Source: Halogranum rubrum (GTDB lineage: Archaea; Halobacteriota; Halobacteria; Halobacteriales; Haloferacaceae). Taken from it: a stretch of 64,000 bases of DNA. Shown here one piece after another: positions 1-8,194 of this stretch. The stretch covers positions 148,890 to 212,889 of the forward strand of contig NZ_FOTC01000005.1 in assembly GCF_900114455.1 (NCBI RefSeq), in the 5' to 3' direction. Numbering within the stretch: the first letter of the stretch is position 1; every line of letters begins with the position of its first letter. A program made the translations under genes and the position numbers. A model generated the notes under the pieces. That model was not told the origin of the DNA and ran no database searches. It worked only from the letters and a program-made list of their open reading frames with translations.

Positions 1-1
1 C

Positions 2-493
2 GAGACCATCGGCGGCGGGTTCGGTGCGCGGCCGACGAAAGACGGGATGGACGGCGTACAGGTCGGCATGACCAACACGCTCAACACACCCGTCGAAGCA
101 CTCGAAACGGCCTACCCGCTCCACGTCGAACGCTACGGCTTGCGGCCGAACAGCGGCGGCGACGGCCGGTTCCGCGGCGGTCTCGGTCTCGAACGCTCGG
201 TCACCGTCCAAGAGGACGCGACCGTCTCGCTGTTGACCGAACGGCGGCGCATCCCGCCTGCAGGTCTGGCTGGCGGCAAAGACGGCGCAGTCGGTCGAAA
301 TCTCGTCGACGGCGAACCCGTCGCCGCGAAGACGTCCGTCGACGTCGACGCCGGAACGACGGTCACGGTGCTCACGCCCGGCGGCGGCGGTCACGGCGAC
401 CCGGCCGAGCGAGACCCGGAACTGCGAGAACGGGACCGACTGGACGAGAAGGTCGAGGAGGCCCAAGAGGGCGAGACGGTGGACGATGTCTGA
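2..493 (+). CDS. hyuB: Hydantoinase B / 5-oxoprolinase beta-type subunit, C-terminal part
   Basis: The reading frame is open from the window edge, so only the last ~163 residues are seen. The stretch LETAYPLHVERYGLRPNSGG followed by GRFRGGLGLER and a glycine-rich TPGGGGHGDP near the end is typical of the C-terminus of HyuB / oxoprolinase-family subunits, which hydrolyse cyclic imides or 5-oxoproline in an ATP-dependent complex with HyuA. The gene ends 8 nt inside the next gene, indicating one transcript; hyuA is expected upstream, outside the window. The substrate cannot be told from the sequence. Confidence 0.9.
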   Translation, partial: ETIGGGFGARPTKDGMDGVQVGMTNTLNTPVEALETAYPLHVERYGLRPNSGGDGRFRGGLGLERSVTVQEDATVSLLTERRRIPPAGLAGGKDGAVGRNLVDGEPVAAKTSVDVDAGTTVTVLTPGGGGHGDPAERDPELRERDRLDEKVEEAQEGETVDDV

Positions 494-1235
494 CTTCGCC
501 GACCCGACGGCCGACGGCGACCGACTGAAACTCGGCGTCGTCGTCCCCTCGTCGAACACGACGGTCGAACCGGAGTTCGCCCACTGGGTTTCGAACGCGT
601 CGGTCCACGCGGCCCGGATGCGCCTCGTCGACGTGACCGTCGACGGACTCGACACGATGGCCGACGACGCGGTGGCCGCGGCCGAGCGACTCGCGGACGC
701 CGACGTCGACGCCGTCGCCTACGCCTGCACGACGGGCAGTCTCGTCCACGGCCACGGCTTCGACGCCGAGTTAGAAGACCGACTCGGCGACGCCGCGGGC
801 GTCCCCGCGGTGGCGACGGCGCTGTCGGTTCGTCGGCTCTTCGACGCCCTCGACACGTCTCGCGTCGCCGTGGCGACGCCGTACATCGACGAGTTGAACG
901 AACGCGAACGCTCGTACCTCGACGAATCGGGGTTCGACGTCGCCTGTCTCGACGGTCGCGGCATCGAGCGAAACACCGACATCGGGAGACTCACTCCCGC
1001 AGACGCCCGCGAACAGGCGCTCGCAGTATTGGAAACGGCACCCGACGTCGACACGCTGTTCGTCTCGTGTACGAACTACCCGACGCTCGCAGTCGTCGAC
1101 GAGTTAGCAGAACGCGGCGTGTCGGTCGTCACGAGCAACCTCGCGACGCTCTGGGACCTCTCGCGTGTGACGGGTCTCGACACTGACGCGTTACCTGGCG
1201 ACCTGCCGTCGCCGTCGTCGCCGACGCTGGACTGA
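486..1235 (+). CDS. Maleate isomerase / arylmalonate decarboxylase-family enzyme (Asp/Glu racemase superfamily)
   Basis: A protein of 249 residues starting KLGVVVPSSNTTVEPEF, the usual N-terminus of maleate cis-trans isomerase and arylmalonate decarboxylase relatives. Two cysteines sit in the expected catalytic settings: YACTTGS near residue 81 and VSCTNYP near residue 196, one per lobe. Family members isomerise maleate to fumarate or handle related dicarboxylates. The overlap with the hydantoinase B gene suggests a shared catabolic operon for cyclic imides or pyrimidine-like compounds; that link is inferred from position only. Confidence 0.85.
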   Translation: MSDFADPTADGDRLKLGVVVPSSNTTVEPEFAHWVSNASVHAARMRLVDVTVDGLDTMADDAVAAAERLADADVDAVAYACTTGSLVHGHGFDAELEDRLGDAAGVPAVATALSVRRLFDALDTSRVAVATPYIDELNERERSYLDESGFDVACLDGRGIERNTDIGRLTPADAREQALAVLETAPDVDTLFVSCTNYPTLAVVDELAERGVSVVTSNLATLWDLSRVTGLDTDALPGDLPSPSSPTLD

Positions 1236-1254
1236 ACACGACGAGAAAAGACCG

Positions 1255-2385
1255 CTACTGTTCGACTTCGCGGTCGAACGCGTCGAGGTTCTCCACGTCC
1301 GGCCGGTCGCCGTCTTCGGTCTCCAGTCCGTCGGCGATGTCGTCGATGTCGTCCAGTCCGAGCAGTTCGCGGGTCTCCTCGTCGAACGCCTTCGAGTCGA
1401 GTCCCGCGTTCTCTTGGACGTCGCTGCCGGTCAGCGCTTTGCCGTAGCGACCGACCAAGGAGGTCAGTTCCTGCGGCAGCACGAACGTCGTCGACTCGCC
1501 TTGGCCGATTTTCGTCAGCGTCTCCATCCCCTTGTCGATAATCGCTCGCTCGCCCATCGACTGGGCGGATTTCGCTCGCAAGACGGTCGAGATAGCGTCA
1601 CCTTGCGCTTCGAGAATCTGCGCTTGTTTCTCACCCTGCGCGCGGATGATGCTCGACTGTTTCTCCCCTTCGGCGGATTCGACGGCGCTCCGACGTTCAC
1701 CTTGGGCTTCGAGAATCATCGCGCGGCGACGCCGCTCGGCGGAGGACTGCTGTTCCATCGCGTTCTCGACGTCGGCGCTGGGTTTCACCTCGCGCACTTC
1801 GACGCTCTCGACGCGGACGCCCCACTCGTCGGTCGGTTCGTCTAACTGATTGTGGATTCGACTGTTTATCTCGGTTCGGCGACTCAGCGTCTCGTCGAGT
1901 TCCATACTGCCGAGGACGGCCCGGAGCGTCGTCTGGGCGAGGTAGGAGACGGCGTTCTGGTAGTCTTCGACTTCGAGGAAGGCCTTCTTCGGGTCGACGA
2001 CTTTGATGTAGACGACGGCGTCGGCGACGACGGGCGAGTTGTCCTCGGTGATTGCCTCCTGCCGAGGAACGTTGAGCGTCTGCGTCCGCATGTCGAACGA
2101 GTAGGTCTGTGAGACGAACGGTGGGACGAGGTTGAACCCCGGTTCGAGCAGTTTGCGGTACTCGCCGAACACCGTCAGCGTGCGCTTTTCGTACGCTTGG
2201 ACGAGTTCGACGGCGCTGACGACTGCCGCGACGGCGAGGAGGACGAGGAGGAGGCCGACGACGGCGACGGGCGGGAGGAACGTGAGGGCGAACAGGCCGA
2301 CGAGCACGAGCGTGACGGCGAGAATCGTGTTCGTCGGGAGCCCTCGCGCACTCAGGCGGCCGAGGAAGCGGAAGACACTAGCCAT
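1255..2385 (-). CDS. SPFH/band-7 (stomatin/prohibitin-like) membrane protein
   Basis: 376 residues: an N-terminal hydrophobic stretch (about residues 20-60, probably one or two helices), then the band-7 core starting EKRTLTVFGEYRKLLEPGFN, then a long charged alpha-helical region with AEGEKQSSIIRAQGEKQAQ repeats typical of stomatins and HflK-like proteins, and a very acidic tail. Such proteins form membrane-anchored oligomeric scaffolds. Stomatins often sit next to a NfeD-type protein; no clear NfeD is adjacent here, although a tiny membrane protein gene lies divergently beside it. Confidence 0.9.
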   Translation of the reverse strand: MASVFRFLGRLSARGLPTNTILAVTLVLVGLFALTFLPPVAVVGLLLVLLAVAAVVSAVELVQAYEKRTLTVFGEYRKLLEPGFNLVPPFVSQTYSFDMRTQTLNVPRQEAITEDNSPVVADAVVYIKVVDPKKAFLEVEDYQNAVSYLAQTTLRAVLGSMELDETLSRRTEINSRIHNQLDEPTDEWGVRVESVEVREVKPSADVENAMEQQSSAERRRRAMILEAQGERRSAVESAEGEKQSSIIRAQGEKQAQILEAQGDAISTVLRAKSAQSMGERAIIDKGMETLTKIGQGESTTFVLPQELTSLVGRYGKALTGSDVQENAGLDSKAFDEETRELLGLDDIDDIADGLETEDGDRPDVENLDAFDREVEQ

Positions 2386-2489
2386 GTTCTCGCGTTTATC
2401 GGGCGGGTAGTTACCTCTTTCTCCGTCGACAGCTCTTTTTCGAGCCTCCCAGCAGTGCGTTTTTGTAGGACTCGGTCGATTCGACGACC

Positions 2490-2675
2490 ATGCGCGCCGA
2501 AGTAGACGTCGAAGATTTGCTGAAAATCGTCCTCGTGTTGGTCGTCGTGTGGCTCGCCCTCGAAATCGTCGGTGAGGTGCTCGGCTTGCTCGCCGGGCTT
2601 CTCGGGCCGCTCCGCCCGCTCTTGGGCATTCTCATCGTCGTCCTCATCGTGCTCTGGTTCACCGACCGACTCTGA
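2490..2675 (+). CDS. Small two-helix membrane protein (haloarchaeal, resembles DUF7554)
   Basis: A 61-residue protein starting MRAEVDVEDLLKIVLVLVVV with two hydrophobic helices joined by a short GPLRPLLG turn. It closely resembles the haloarchaeal family I recall as DUF7554, which has no known function. It is transcribed away from the band-7 gene, sharing its intergenic region. The small size and very biased hydrophobic composition are the main evidence; the codon use matches the neighbourhood. Confidence 0.75.
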   Translation: MRAEVDVEDLLKIVLVLVVVWLALEIVGEVLGLLAGLLGPLRPLLGILIVVLIVLWFTDRL

Positions 2676-2722
2676 CGTTACGGAACACGACGCTTTTCTT
2701 CTGGTCTCCTGAATCTGTCTCT

Positions 2723-3217
2723 GTGTACAGCCTGAACGTTCCCGTTCCGGGCGGTGTCCGGCGACTCGCCAGCGAGTTACATCCGCGACTCACGGCGTTC
2801 GACACGGTTCGGGACCGCCACACGCTCGTCGCGAAACGTCTCGGCGACGACTCGCTCGACAGACACCGTGAACGGCTTCGTCTCCCGCTTCGCGACGTTT
2901 CGCCCTTCGAGGCTCGCGTGACGGGAATCGACTTCTTCGAGCGTCCGACGAAGGGAAGCGCTCCGGTCGTCTACCTCGTCGTCGAGAGTCCCGGTCTCTT
3001 CGCGCTTCACGACCGACTCTGCGAGGAGTTCGGTTCCATCGACGGACTCGAAGGCGACGACTACGTTCCACACGTCACGCTCGCACGTGGTGGGACACTC
3101 GAAGACGCCGAAGCGCTCGCCGCCCTCGATATCGACCCGGTCACGTGGACCGTCTCCACGCTCGACCTCTGGAACGGGAAGTTTCGCGAGTCAGCGGCGA
3201 CGCTTCGGCTTCGATAA
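2723..3217 (+). CDS. 2'-5' RNA ligase-like (2H phosphoesterase) protein
   Basis: 164 residues from a GTG start. Two H-x-T/S-type motifs characteristic of 2H phosphoesterases are visible: DRHTLV near residue 34 and PHVTLA near residue 116, which would form the paired active site. The family includes tRNA 2'-5' ligases and cyclic phosphodiesterases that act on RNA ends. The protein is slightly shorter than the bacterial ThpR type, and the true substrate is unknown. Confidence 0.8.
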   Translation: MYSLNVPVPGGVRRLASELHPRLTAFDTVRDRHTLVAKRLGDDSLDRHRERLRLPLRDVSPFEARVTGIDFFERPTKGSAPVVYLVVESPGLFALHDRLCEEFGSIDGLEGDDYVPHVTLARGGTLEDAEALAALDIDPVTWTVSTLDLWNGKFRESAATLRLR

Positions 3218-3252
3218 CCGCGCTACCGTTCTACCACCGTCGCTCTATCGTT

Positions 3253-4626
3253 CTATCTCGACCGAAGCCGCATCGCCATCGGTTCGCGGGGGTGCATCGT
3301 CAGCGACCCGCGAAGCGAGAACGGTTCGTCGCGGGTGTAGTCGAGTTCGAACTGCTGGGCGACGGTGCCGACGATGAGTTTCGCCTCCAGCATCGAGAAC
3401 TGTTTGCCGATGCAGTGGCGCGGGCCGCCGCCGAACGGGAAGTACGAGAACCGCGGGCGCTGGTTCCGTCGGTCGGGGAGCCACCGGTCCGGGTCGAACG
3501 TCTCGGGGTCGTCGTACCACCGCGGTGACCGGTGGACGACCCACTGCGGGAGCATCACGCCGGACCCCTCGGGAACGCGGTAGCCGCCGAGTCTGACGTC
3601 GACTCTCGGCTCGCGAAACATCGTGTACACCGGCGGGTAGAGCCGCATCGTCTCGTGGAGTACCCGGTCGGTGTAGGTCATCTGACGGGCGTCCGCCGCC
3701 GCCGGCGTCTCACCGCCGAGTACCTCGTCGACTTCCTGTTGGACCTTCGCCTCTACATCGGGGTGTTGGGAGAGGAGGTACCAAAAGTACGTGAGCGTGA
3801 GCGCCGTCGTGTCGTGACCCGCCAGCAGCATCGTCATCATCTCGTCTCGGAGTTGCTGGTCCGTCTGTTCACCGCGCTGTTGGGCGCGGAGGATGATAGA
3901 GAGGAGGTCCATCGGCGGGTCGTCGACCGCGTCGGCACTGCGGCGGCCATCGTGGTCGGACGCTCCGAACTCGCTCCCGCGACGCTCGGCGACGATGTCG
4001 TCGATGACGCGCTCGATGGTCTCGATTGCTCCCTTGTAGTCGCGGTTCTCCCGTGTCGGTGCCCAGTCGGGAACGATGACGCGGAGGGGGTCCGGTTCGA
4101 ACCGTGCGCCGAGCGGTTCGAGGTTCTCCTGCACCGTTCGGATGCGTTCTTCGTCCAACGACGCGCCGAGCATGGCGTCGACGATGATGCGGACGGTCAA
4201 TCGAGCCATCTCCAACTGGATGTCGACGAGGTCACCGTCCTGCCAGTCGTCGAGCATCGCAGTCGTCTTCTCGCTCATCATCCCACCGAGCGTGGCGATT
4301 CGCGCCGGGTTGAACGCCGGTTGGGCGAGTTCGCGCTGTTTCCGCCACTCCGCGCCGTCGCTGAGGAGGAGTCCGTCCCCGAGCAAGTCGCCCATCGCGT
4401 CGTCTTGGAACCGGGGCTTGCGGAACTTCGCGTCCTCGCTGACCAAGACGCGTTCGATGTCCTCGGGGTTGGTGAGCATGTAGACCGGCATCGGCCCGAG
4501 GTCGAATTTGACGACGTCGCCGTAGGCCTCCGCACAGGCCGTCATGAAGGAGAAGGGGTCCTTCGAGTACTGCCCGCTGTTTCCGAAGACCGGGACGCCC
4601 TTCGGTCCCGGCGGTTGGATACTCAT
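3253..4626 (-). CDS. Cytochrome P450
   Basis: 457 residues with all P450 landmarks: the I-helix AGHDTTALTL, the K-helix ETMRLYPP (ExxR), the PERF-like DPDRWLPDRRN, and the heme-ligand loop FPFGGGPRHCIG with the cysteine at residue 405. There is no N-terminal membrane anchor, so it should be soluble. The overall pattern resembles CYP102/CYP4-like fatty-acid or terpenoid hydroxylases. No ferredoxin or reductase partner gene is adjacent, so redox partners must lie elsewhere. Confidence 0.95.
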   Translation of the reverse strand: MSIQPPGPKGVPVFGNSGQYSKDPFSFMTACAEAYGDVVKFDLGPMPVYMLTNPEDIERVLVSEDAKFRKPRFQDDAMGDLLGDGLLLSDGAEWRKQRELAQPAFNPARIATLGGMMSEKTTAMLDDWQDGDLVDIQLEMARLTVRIIVDAMLGASLDEERIRTVQENLEPLGARFEPDPLRVIVPDWAPTRENRDYKGAIETIERVIDDIVAERRGSEFGASDHDGRRSADAVDDPPMDLLSIILRAQQRGEQTDQQLRDEMMTMLLAGHDTTALTLTYFWYLLSQHPDVEAKVQQEVDEVLGGETPAAADARQMTYTDRVLHETMRLYPPVYTMFREPRVDVRLGGYRVPEGSGVMLPQWVVHRSPRWYDDPETFDPDRWLPDRRNQRPRFSYFPFGGGPRHCIGKQFSMLEAKLIVGTVAQQFELDYTRDEPFSLRGSLTMHPREPMAMRLRSR

Positions 4627-4886
4627 ACATCCAGTTGGGGTGGAGAGGGATGAATGACTCGCCTACGAACGCGCTTGCTGGTAGTGCGGTGGGTGTCGGT
4701 TCGTCTTCTAGAGACTCTTTCTGTACCGCCAGACAGAATGCGGTACACATTGGTTCGTGTGCTCTCTCAGAGTTGCTAGAAGTGCCGTGCTGAATAGAGG
4801 GCGCTGGTCGGCCATGAAAAAACTCAGCAGTGTCCATCGTCCGAAGTGGCAGATAACGGCAAGAAAGATGGTAGCAGCTAGCTCAC

Positions 4887-4894
4887 TTTATTTT
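4887..4894 (+). promoter_or_regulatory. TATA-like element of the zinc-ribbon gene
   Basis: TTTATTTT lies about 26-33 nt before the ATG at 4920, the distance expected when transcription starts at or very near the start codon, as is common in haloarchaea. Confidence 0.45.
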
Positions 4895-4919
4895 CGTCAG
4901 ACCCGTATAGACTACCACA

Positions 4920-5072
4920 ATGGAACAGCAACATTCGGAGATCTGCAAGCGGTGCGGTGGCCCAACGGGGCCAGACGAGATCGTAACGCACCAGTCTCCG
5001 TCCGATTCGCTCGTCGTCTCCGAATGTGCTCAGTGTGGATCGATTGTTAGTATCGGCGGCCATCAGTGGTGA
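4920..5072 (+). CDS. Small zinc-ribbon protein, 50 residues
   Basis: ATG at 4920 opens a 50-residue frame with two Cys pairs, ICKRCGG (residues 9-12) and SECAQCGS (residues 36-39), the classic four-cysteine zinc ribbon. Haloarchaea encode many such tiny CxxC proteins, some affecting motility or biofilm; the function here is unknown. A TATA-like element precedes it at leaderless distance. It is flanked by inverted short repeats and its base composition is lower in GC than the adjoining P450 and helicase genes, suggesting acquisition as a unit. Confidence 0.65.
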   Translation: MEQQHSEICKRCGGPTGPDEIVTHQSPSDSLVVSECAQCGSIVSIGGHQW

Positions 5073-5132
5073 ACTCAACGTCTTACTGAACCGGAGATTC
5101 AGACCGTCAGCTCTGATTAGACCCTGTTCGTG

Positions 5133-5161
5133 GTGCTGAATACACCCTCTCTCTTCAGCAC
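5133..5161. repeat. GTGCTGAA-type dispersed repeat, palindromic copy B
   Basis: GTGCTGAA and TTCAGCAC are perfect 8-bp inverted arms around a 13-nt centre containing, on the minus strand, AGAGGGTG. The same architecture recurs at 62957-62985. Confidence 0.6.
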
Positions 5162-5274
5162 ACACAGTCCAGTAGGGAGGCGAGTTGTGATGTTAGTAGG
5201 TACGACATTTCTATCCGTCAGCAGTGACTACAGTTCGCGTACCTCGAAAGCCCACGCGCTCGGTTGAGAGTCTC

Positions 5275-7464
5275 TCACGGCGTCGGCGGCGGCCCGTCGT
5301 ACGCGTCGTGGTCGGTGTAGAAGTTCATCATCGCGAACTTGAGTTTGTCCGGCCCGATGTCGAGCAGTTCCTCACGCTCCTCCGGTGGGAACGAGTCGCG
5401 GACGCTGTACTTCCCCATGTCGGCGTCGGTGTACCGCTTGTCGAGCAGGACGCGCACCCCGAAGTCGTCTGGGGACCGAATGACCCGCCCGAGCGCCTGC
5501 CGAGTCTTGCGAATCGTCGGAATCTCGACGGCGTAGCGCCACCCGGCCTCGCGGGAGCGCTCCGAGTAGACGCGGTCGTAGGCGGCTTGGACGGCCTCCA
5601 TCCGCTCGGAGAGGTGTGGGTAGGGGACGCCGACGACGGCGACGGTCCGGGCGTCGTCACCGTCGAAGCTCACGCCCTCCGCCAGCGTTCCCCACAGGGA
5701 GGTGAACAGCGCGCCGTTCTCGCTCGCGACGAACCCCTGTCTGAGGTCTTCGGTGGGTGTGCCCGATTCATCGAGGAAGAACTCCGTGTGTCTGTCGCCG
5801 TCGGTCAGCCCTCGACCCCCGCCGAGGCGTTCGTAGTACCGGCGCGCCTCCGAGTAGGAGGGGAAGAAGAGCAGTGTGTTCCCCGGGGTGAAGCGCACGA
5901 CGTCGCGGAGCGTCGCGGTGATTATCTCCTGCGTATCGCGTTCGCCGCGTTCGCTGGCGAACAGCGCCGGTCCCTCGACGGCGTAGGTCCGGCGGTTCTC
6001 TTCGGGGTACTCCAGTCCGTAGGCCAGCGTGGCGACGTCTTCGAGGCCGAGGACGTCCTCGGTCACGTCGAAGGGGCGGATGGTCGCACTCATCAGGACG
6101 CTGGCGTAGACTTCGTCGAAGAGCTCTTTCGTCACTTCCCGCGGGATGCAGGTGTAGAGCTCCGCACGGCCGTAAATCTCCTCGGTGCCGCCGTCGCGAC
6201 GGACCGAACACATCGGATGCTGACCGAGTTTGTTCCCGTCGCTCATCCACGAGTCGATGAACGCCGCGGCCTGCTGGGTCTGACACTCTTTTCGCGTCGT
6301 CGTCTCGCCGTCTTTGTACGCCTGTTCGTACTCCTCGTCGAGCGACTTCCCCAACTGGAGGGCGAGTTCGACTTCCGCGTCGATGCCGCGGCCCTCGTAC
6401 GCGTCCAGAAAGGCCATCGTCAGGTCGTCGCGGCGGTCGTCGTTGGCGATGGCGACGTCGTACCAGTTCTCACCCACGTCGTCGCGGTCAGAGGAGCGCA
6501 GGTTCTCCTCGTAGGTCGACTTGAGCGCCCGGTAGAACGCGCCGACGACGTTCCGGGCGTGTTCCGCTCGCGAGTCGTCGACGTCGTCGAGTTCGTTGAG
6601 TGCGCTCTCCAGGGTGTTCTCGGTCAGTGTGCGAGTCGCGTGGTCCCGCGCGGCCGCCTCGATGTTGTGCGCCTCGTCGAAGACGGTGATGACGTCGTCG
6701 GGGTCACGGTCCAACCACCGGAAGAACTGCTCGCGAATCATCGGGTCCAGGAGGTGGTGGTAGTTACAGACCACGAGGTCGACGCCCTCCATCCCCTCTT
6801 TCAGCAACTCGTAGCCGCAGTAGCCCTGTTCCTCCGCGTATTCGTAGACGTCGTCGGGCGTGCGGACGTCCTCGAACAGCCACCCGAAGAACTCGTCGGT
6901 GTCGTCGACGAGGTTGTTGTAGTAGTACTCACAGACGTTGCCGTCTTCCATCTCATCGAGGTCCTGTTCGATGGCGTCGAGTTCGTCCATCACGGCGCTT
7001 CGGGCGTCGGCCGCGCCGTCCTCGCCGCTGCGCATCCTGTCTAGCAGGGCTTGCTCGCGCTGTTTCAACTCGGCTTTGTCGGCGCGTTTCTCGACGACAC
7101 TTCGAGTCGTATCGCGGAGCGTCTGACACTCCTGATAGCCGACGTCGATGTGGCACATCGACGCCTTGCCTTTGAACACCACCGCGCGAATCGGCTTCTG
7201 TTGGGTGATGGCGCGGGCGTCTTCGACGAACTGGCGCATCTGCTGGTGGACGTTCGTCGTGATGACGACTGTCTTGTCGTGTTCGCGAGCGTAGTCGAGT
7301 GCCGGGACGAGTGCGGAGAGCGTCTTGCCCGTCCCGGGTGCCCCTTCGAGGAGGACGTCCTGCTGCCGTGCCAGCGAGTTGGCGATGCGGTCCATCGCCT
7401 CCTCCTGGTTCGGATAGGGCTCGTCGTACGGGAAGAAGCGGAGATGTCCGGTCGATTCAGCCAC
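5275..7464 (-). CDS. XPD/Rad3-type ATP-dependent DNA helicase (superfamily 2, iron-sulfur)
   Basis: 729 residues. Walker A is GAPGTGKT near residue 40 and motif II is DEAH in VFDEAHNIEAAA. Four cysteines between these motifs (in MCHID, ECQTL, VCEYYY and YCGYEL) fit the 4Fe-4S cluster that XPD, FANCJ and DinG helicases use to separate strands 5'-to-3'. The C-terminal half contains helicase motifs SATIRPF and QALGRVIRSPDDFG. The likely role is DNA repair unwinding. It is a single-gene transcript reading toward the P450 region. Confidence 0.93.
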   Translation of the reverse strand: MAESTGHLRFFPYDEPYPNQEEAMDRIANSLARQQDVLLEGAPGTGKTLSALVPALDYAREHDKTVVITTNVHQQMRQFVEDARAITQQKPIRAVVFKGKASMCHIDVGYQECQTLRDTTRSVVEKRADKAELKQREQALLDRMRSGEDGAADARSAVMDELDAIEQDLDEMEDGNVCEYYYNNLVDDTDEFFGWLFEDVRTPDDVYEYAEEQGYCGYELLKEGMEGVDLVVCNYHHLLDPMIREQFFRWLDRDPDDVITVFDEAHNIEAAARDHATRTLTENTLESALNELDDVDDSRAEHARNVVGAFYRALKSTYEENLRSSDRDDVGENWYDVAIANDDRRDDLTMAFLDAYEGRGIDAEVELALQLGKSLDEEYEQAYKDGETTTRKECQTQQAAAFIDSWMSDGNKLGQHPMCSVRRDGGTEEIYGRAELYTCIPREVTKELFDEVYASVLMSATIRPFDVTEDVLGLEDVATLAYGLEYPEENRRTYAVEGPALFASERGERDTQEIITATLRDVVRFTPGNTLLFFPSYSEARRYYERLGGGRGLTDGDRHTEFFLDESGTPTEDLRQGFVASENGALFTSLWGTLAEGVSFDGDDARTVAVVGVPYPHLSERMEAVQAAYDRVYSERSREAGWRYAVEIPTIRKTRQALGRVIRSPDDFGVRVLLDKRYTDADMGKYSVRDSFPPEEREELLDIGPDKLKFAMMNFYTDHDAYDGPPPTP

Positions 7465-7643
7465 TACGTGGCCTTGGTCGTCATCGGGTTAAAACACTCG
7501 GGAACCGGGGTAGGTTGTGTCGGTCCGACCCCGCTTCGAACGGGTACAGTACGCGCGTAGGCGACATGAAGCTATGTCCTCGGTGCGTCGTCGACGCCTC
7601 GCCGACGTAGCGTTTTGCTCACCTCTGCGAAATCTGTAGTAGC

Positions 7644-8108
7644 ATGTCAACAGAGACCACGACAGCGACGGTCGGTGTAACCGAGAACAGCACGTGGAAG
7701 GGTGGTGTCGGTGCGGGCCTCGTCGGCGGAGCAGTCATGGGCGTCATGCTCACGACGATGATGACACCCGTCATCGAAGTCGCGATTCCCGCGATGTACG
7801 GCCTCTCGGGTGGGGCCGCAGGCTGGTTCATCCACATGAGTCACTCGGCGATTCTCGGCGTCGTCTTCGCCGGTCTCGCCAACGCCGCCGGCGTCGGGAC
7901 GAACCTCCCCAGAAGCGTCGGACTCGGCGTCGTCTACGGCGCGATTCTGTGGGTCGTCCTCGCCGCGCTGGTGATGCCAATCTGGCTCTCGGCGGTCGGC
8001 TTTGCCGGTGCGCCGCCGCTGCCGAACTTCAACCCGACGAGCCTCGTCGGCCACCTCGTGTACGGTGGGGTCGTAGGCGCAGTGTTCCCGTTCGTGCGAG
8101 AACTGTAA
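7644..8108 (+). CDS. Four-helix membrane protein, family unassigned (resembles DUF6789)
   Basis: 154 residues with about four hydrophobic segments rich in glycine (GVGAGLVGGAVMGVML; SHSAILGVVFAGLANA; GLGVVYGAILWVVLAALVMP; GHLVYGGVVGAVFPF). The pattern resembles haloarchaeal DUF6789-type integral membrane proteins, sometimes mislabelled histidine kinases; there is no kinase domain here. No catalytic motif is evident and the role is unknown. Confidence 0.7.
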   Translation: MSTETTTATVGVTENSTWKGGVGAGLVGGAVMGVMLTTMMTPVIEVAIPAMYGLSGGAAGWFIHMSHSAILGVVFAGLANAAGVGTNLPRSVGLGVVYGAILWVVLAALVMPIWLSAVGFAGAPPLPNFNPTSLVGHLVYGGVVGAVFPFVREL

Positions 8109-8194
8109 ATCGAGTGAACGCGGGAGAGTGATCTGTTTCACTTTCACTCTACTTGGCTGACGTTTTTGCAGCTCCCACGAGTCGGTCGATACCC

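Larger units (their letters stand above)
4786..5161. mobile_element. Possible small non-autonomous element: inverted GTGCTGAA repeats around a zinc-ribbon gene
   Basis: The left end (4786-4804) reads CGTGCTGAATAGAGGGCGC on the plus strand. The right end (5133-5161) carries GTGCTGAA with an AGAGGGTG core on the minus strand, so the two ends face each other. Between them lies a single 50-codon zinc-ribbon gene in lower-GC sequence. No transposase and no clear target duplication is visible. Two further copies of the motif occur near 48.1 and 62.96 kb. Mobility is inferred, not shown. Confidence 0.35.

Noticed and set aside
3532..4653. A 373-codon open frame opposite the cytochrome P450
   Set aside because: It has no recognisable domain, and the P450 on the other strand has all family motifs.
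5224..7044. A 606-codon open frame on the plus strand
   Set aside because: It is antisense to the XPD-type helicase, is Val/Arg/Asp-rich with no domains, and arises from the high-GC codon pattern.
7567..7611. A 14-codon frame MKLCPRCVVDASPT upstream of the four-helix membrane protein
   Set aside because: It has one CxxC pair only, is too short to support, and no promoter or conservation can be judged.
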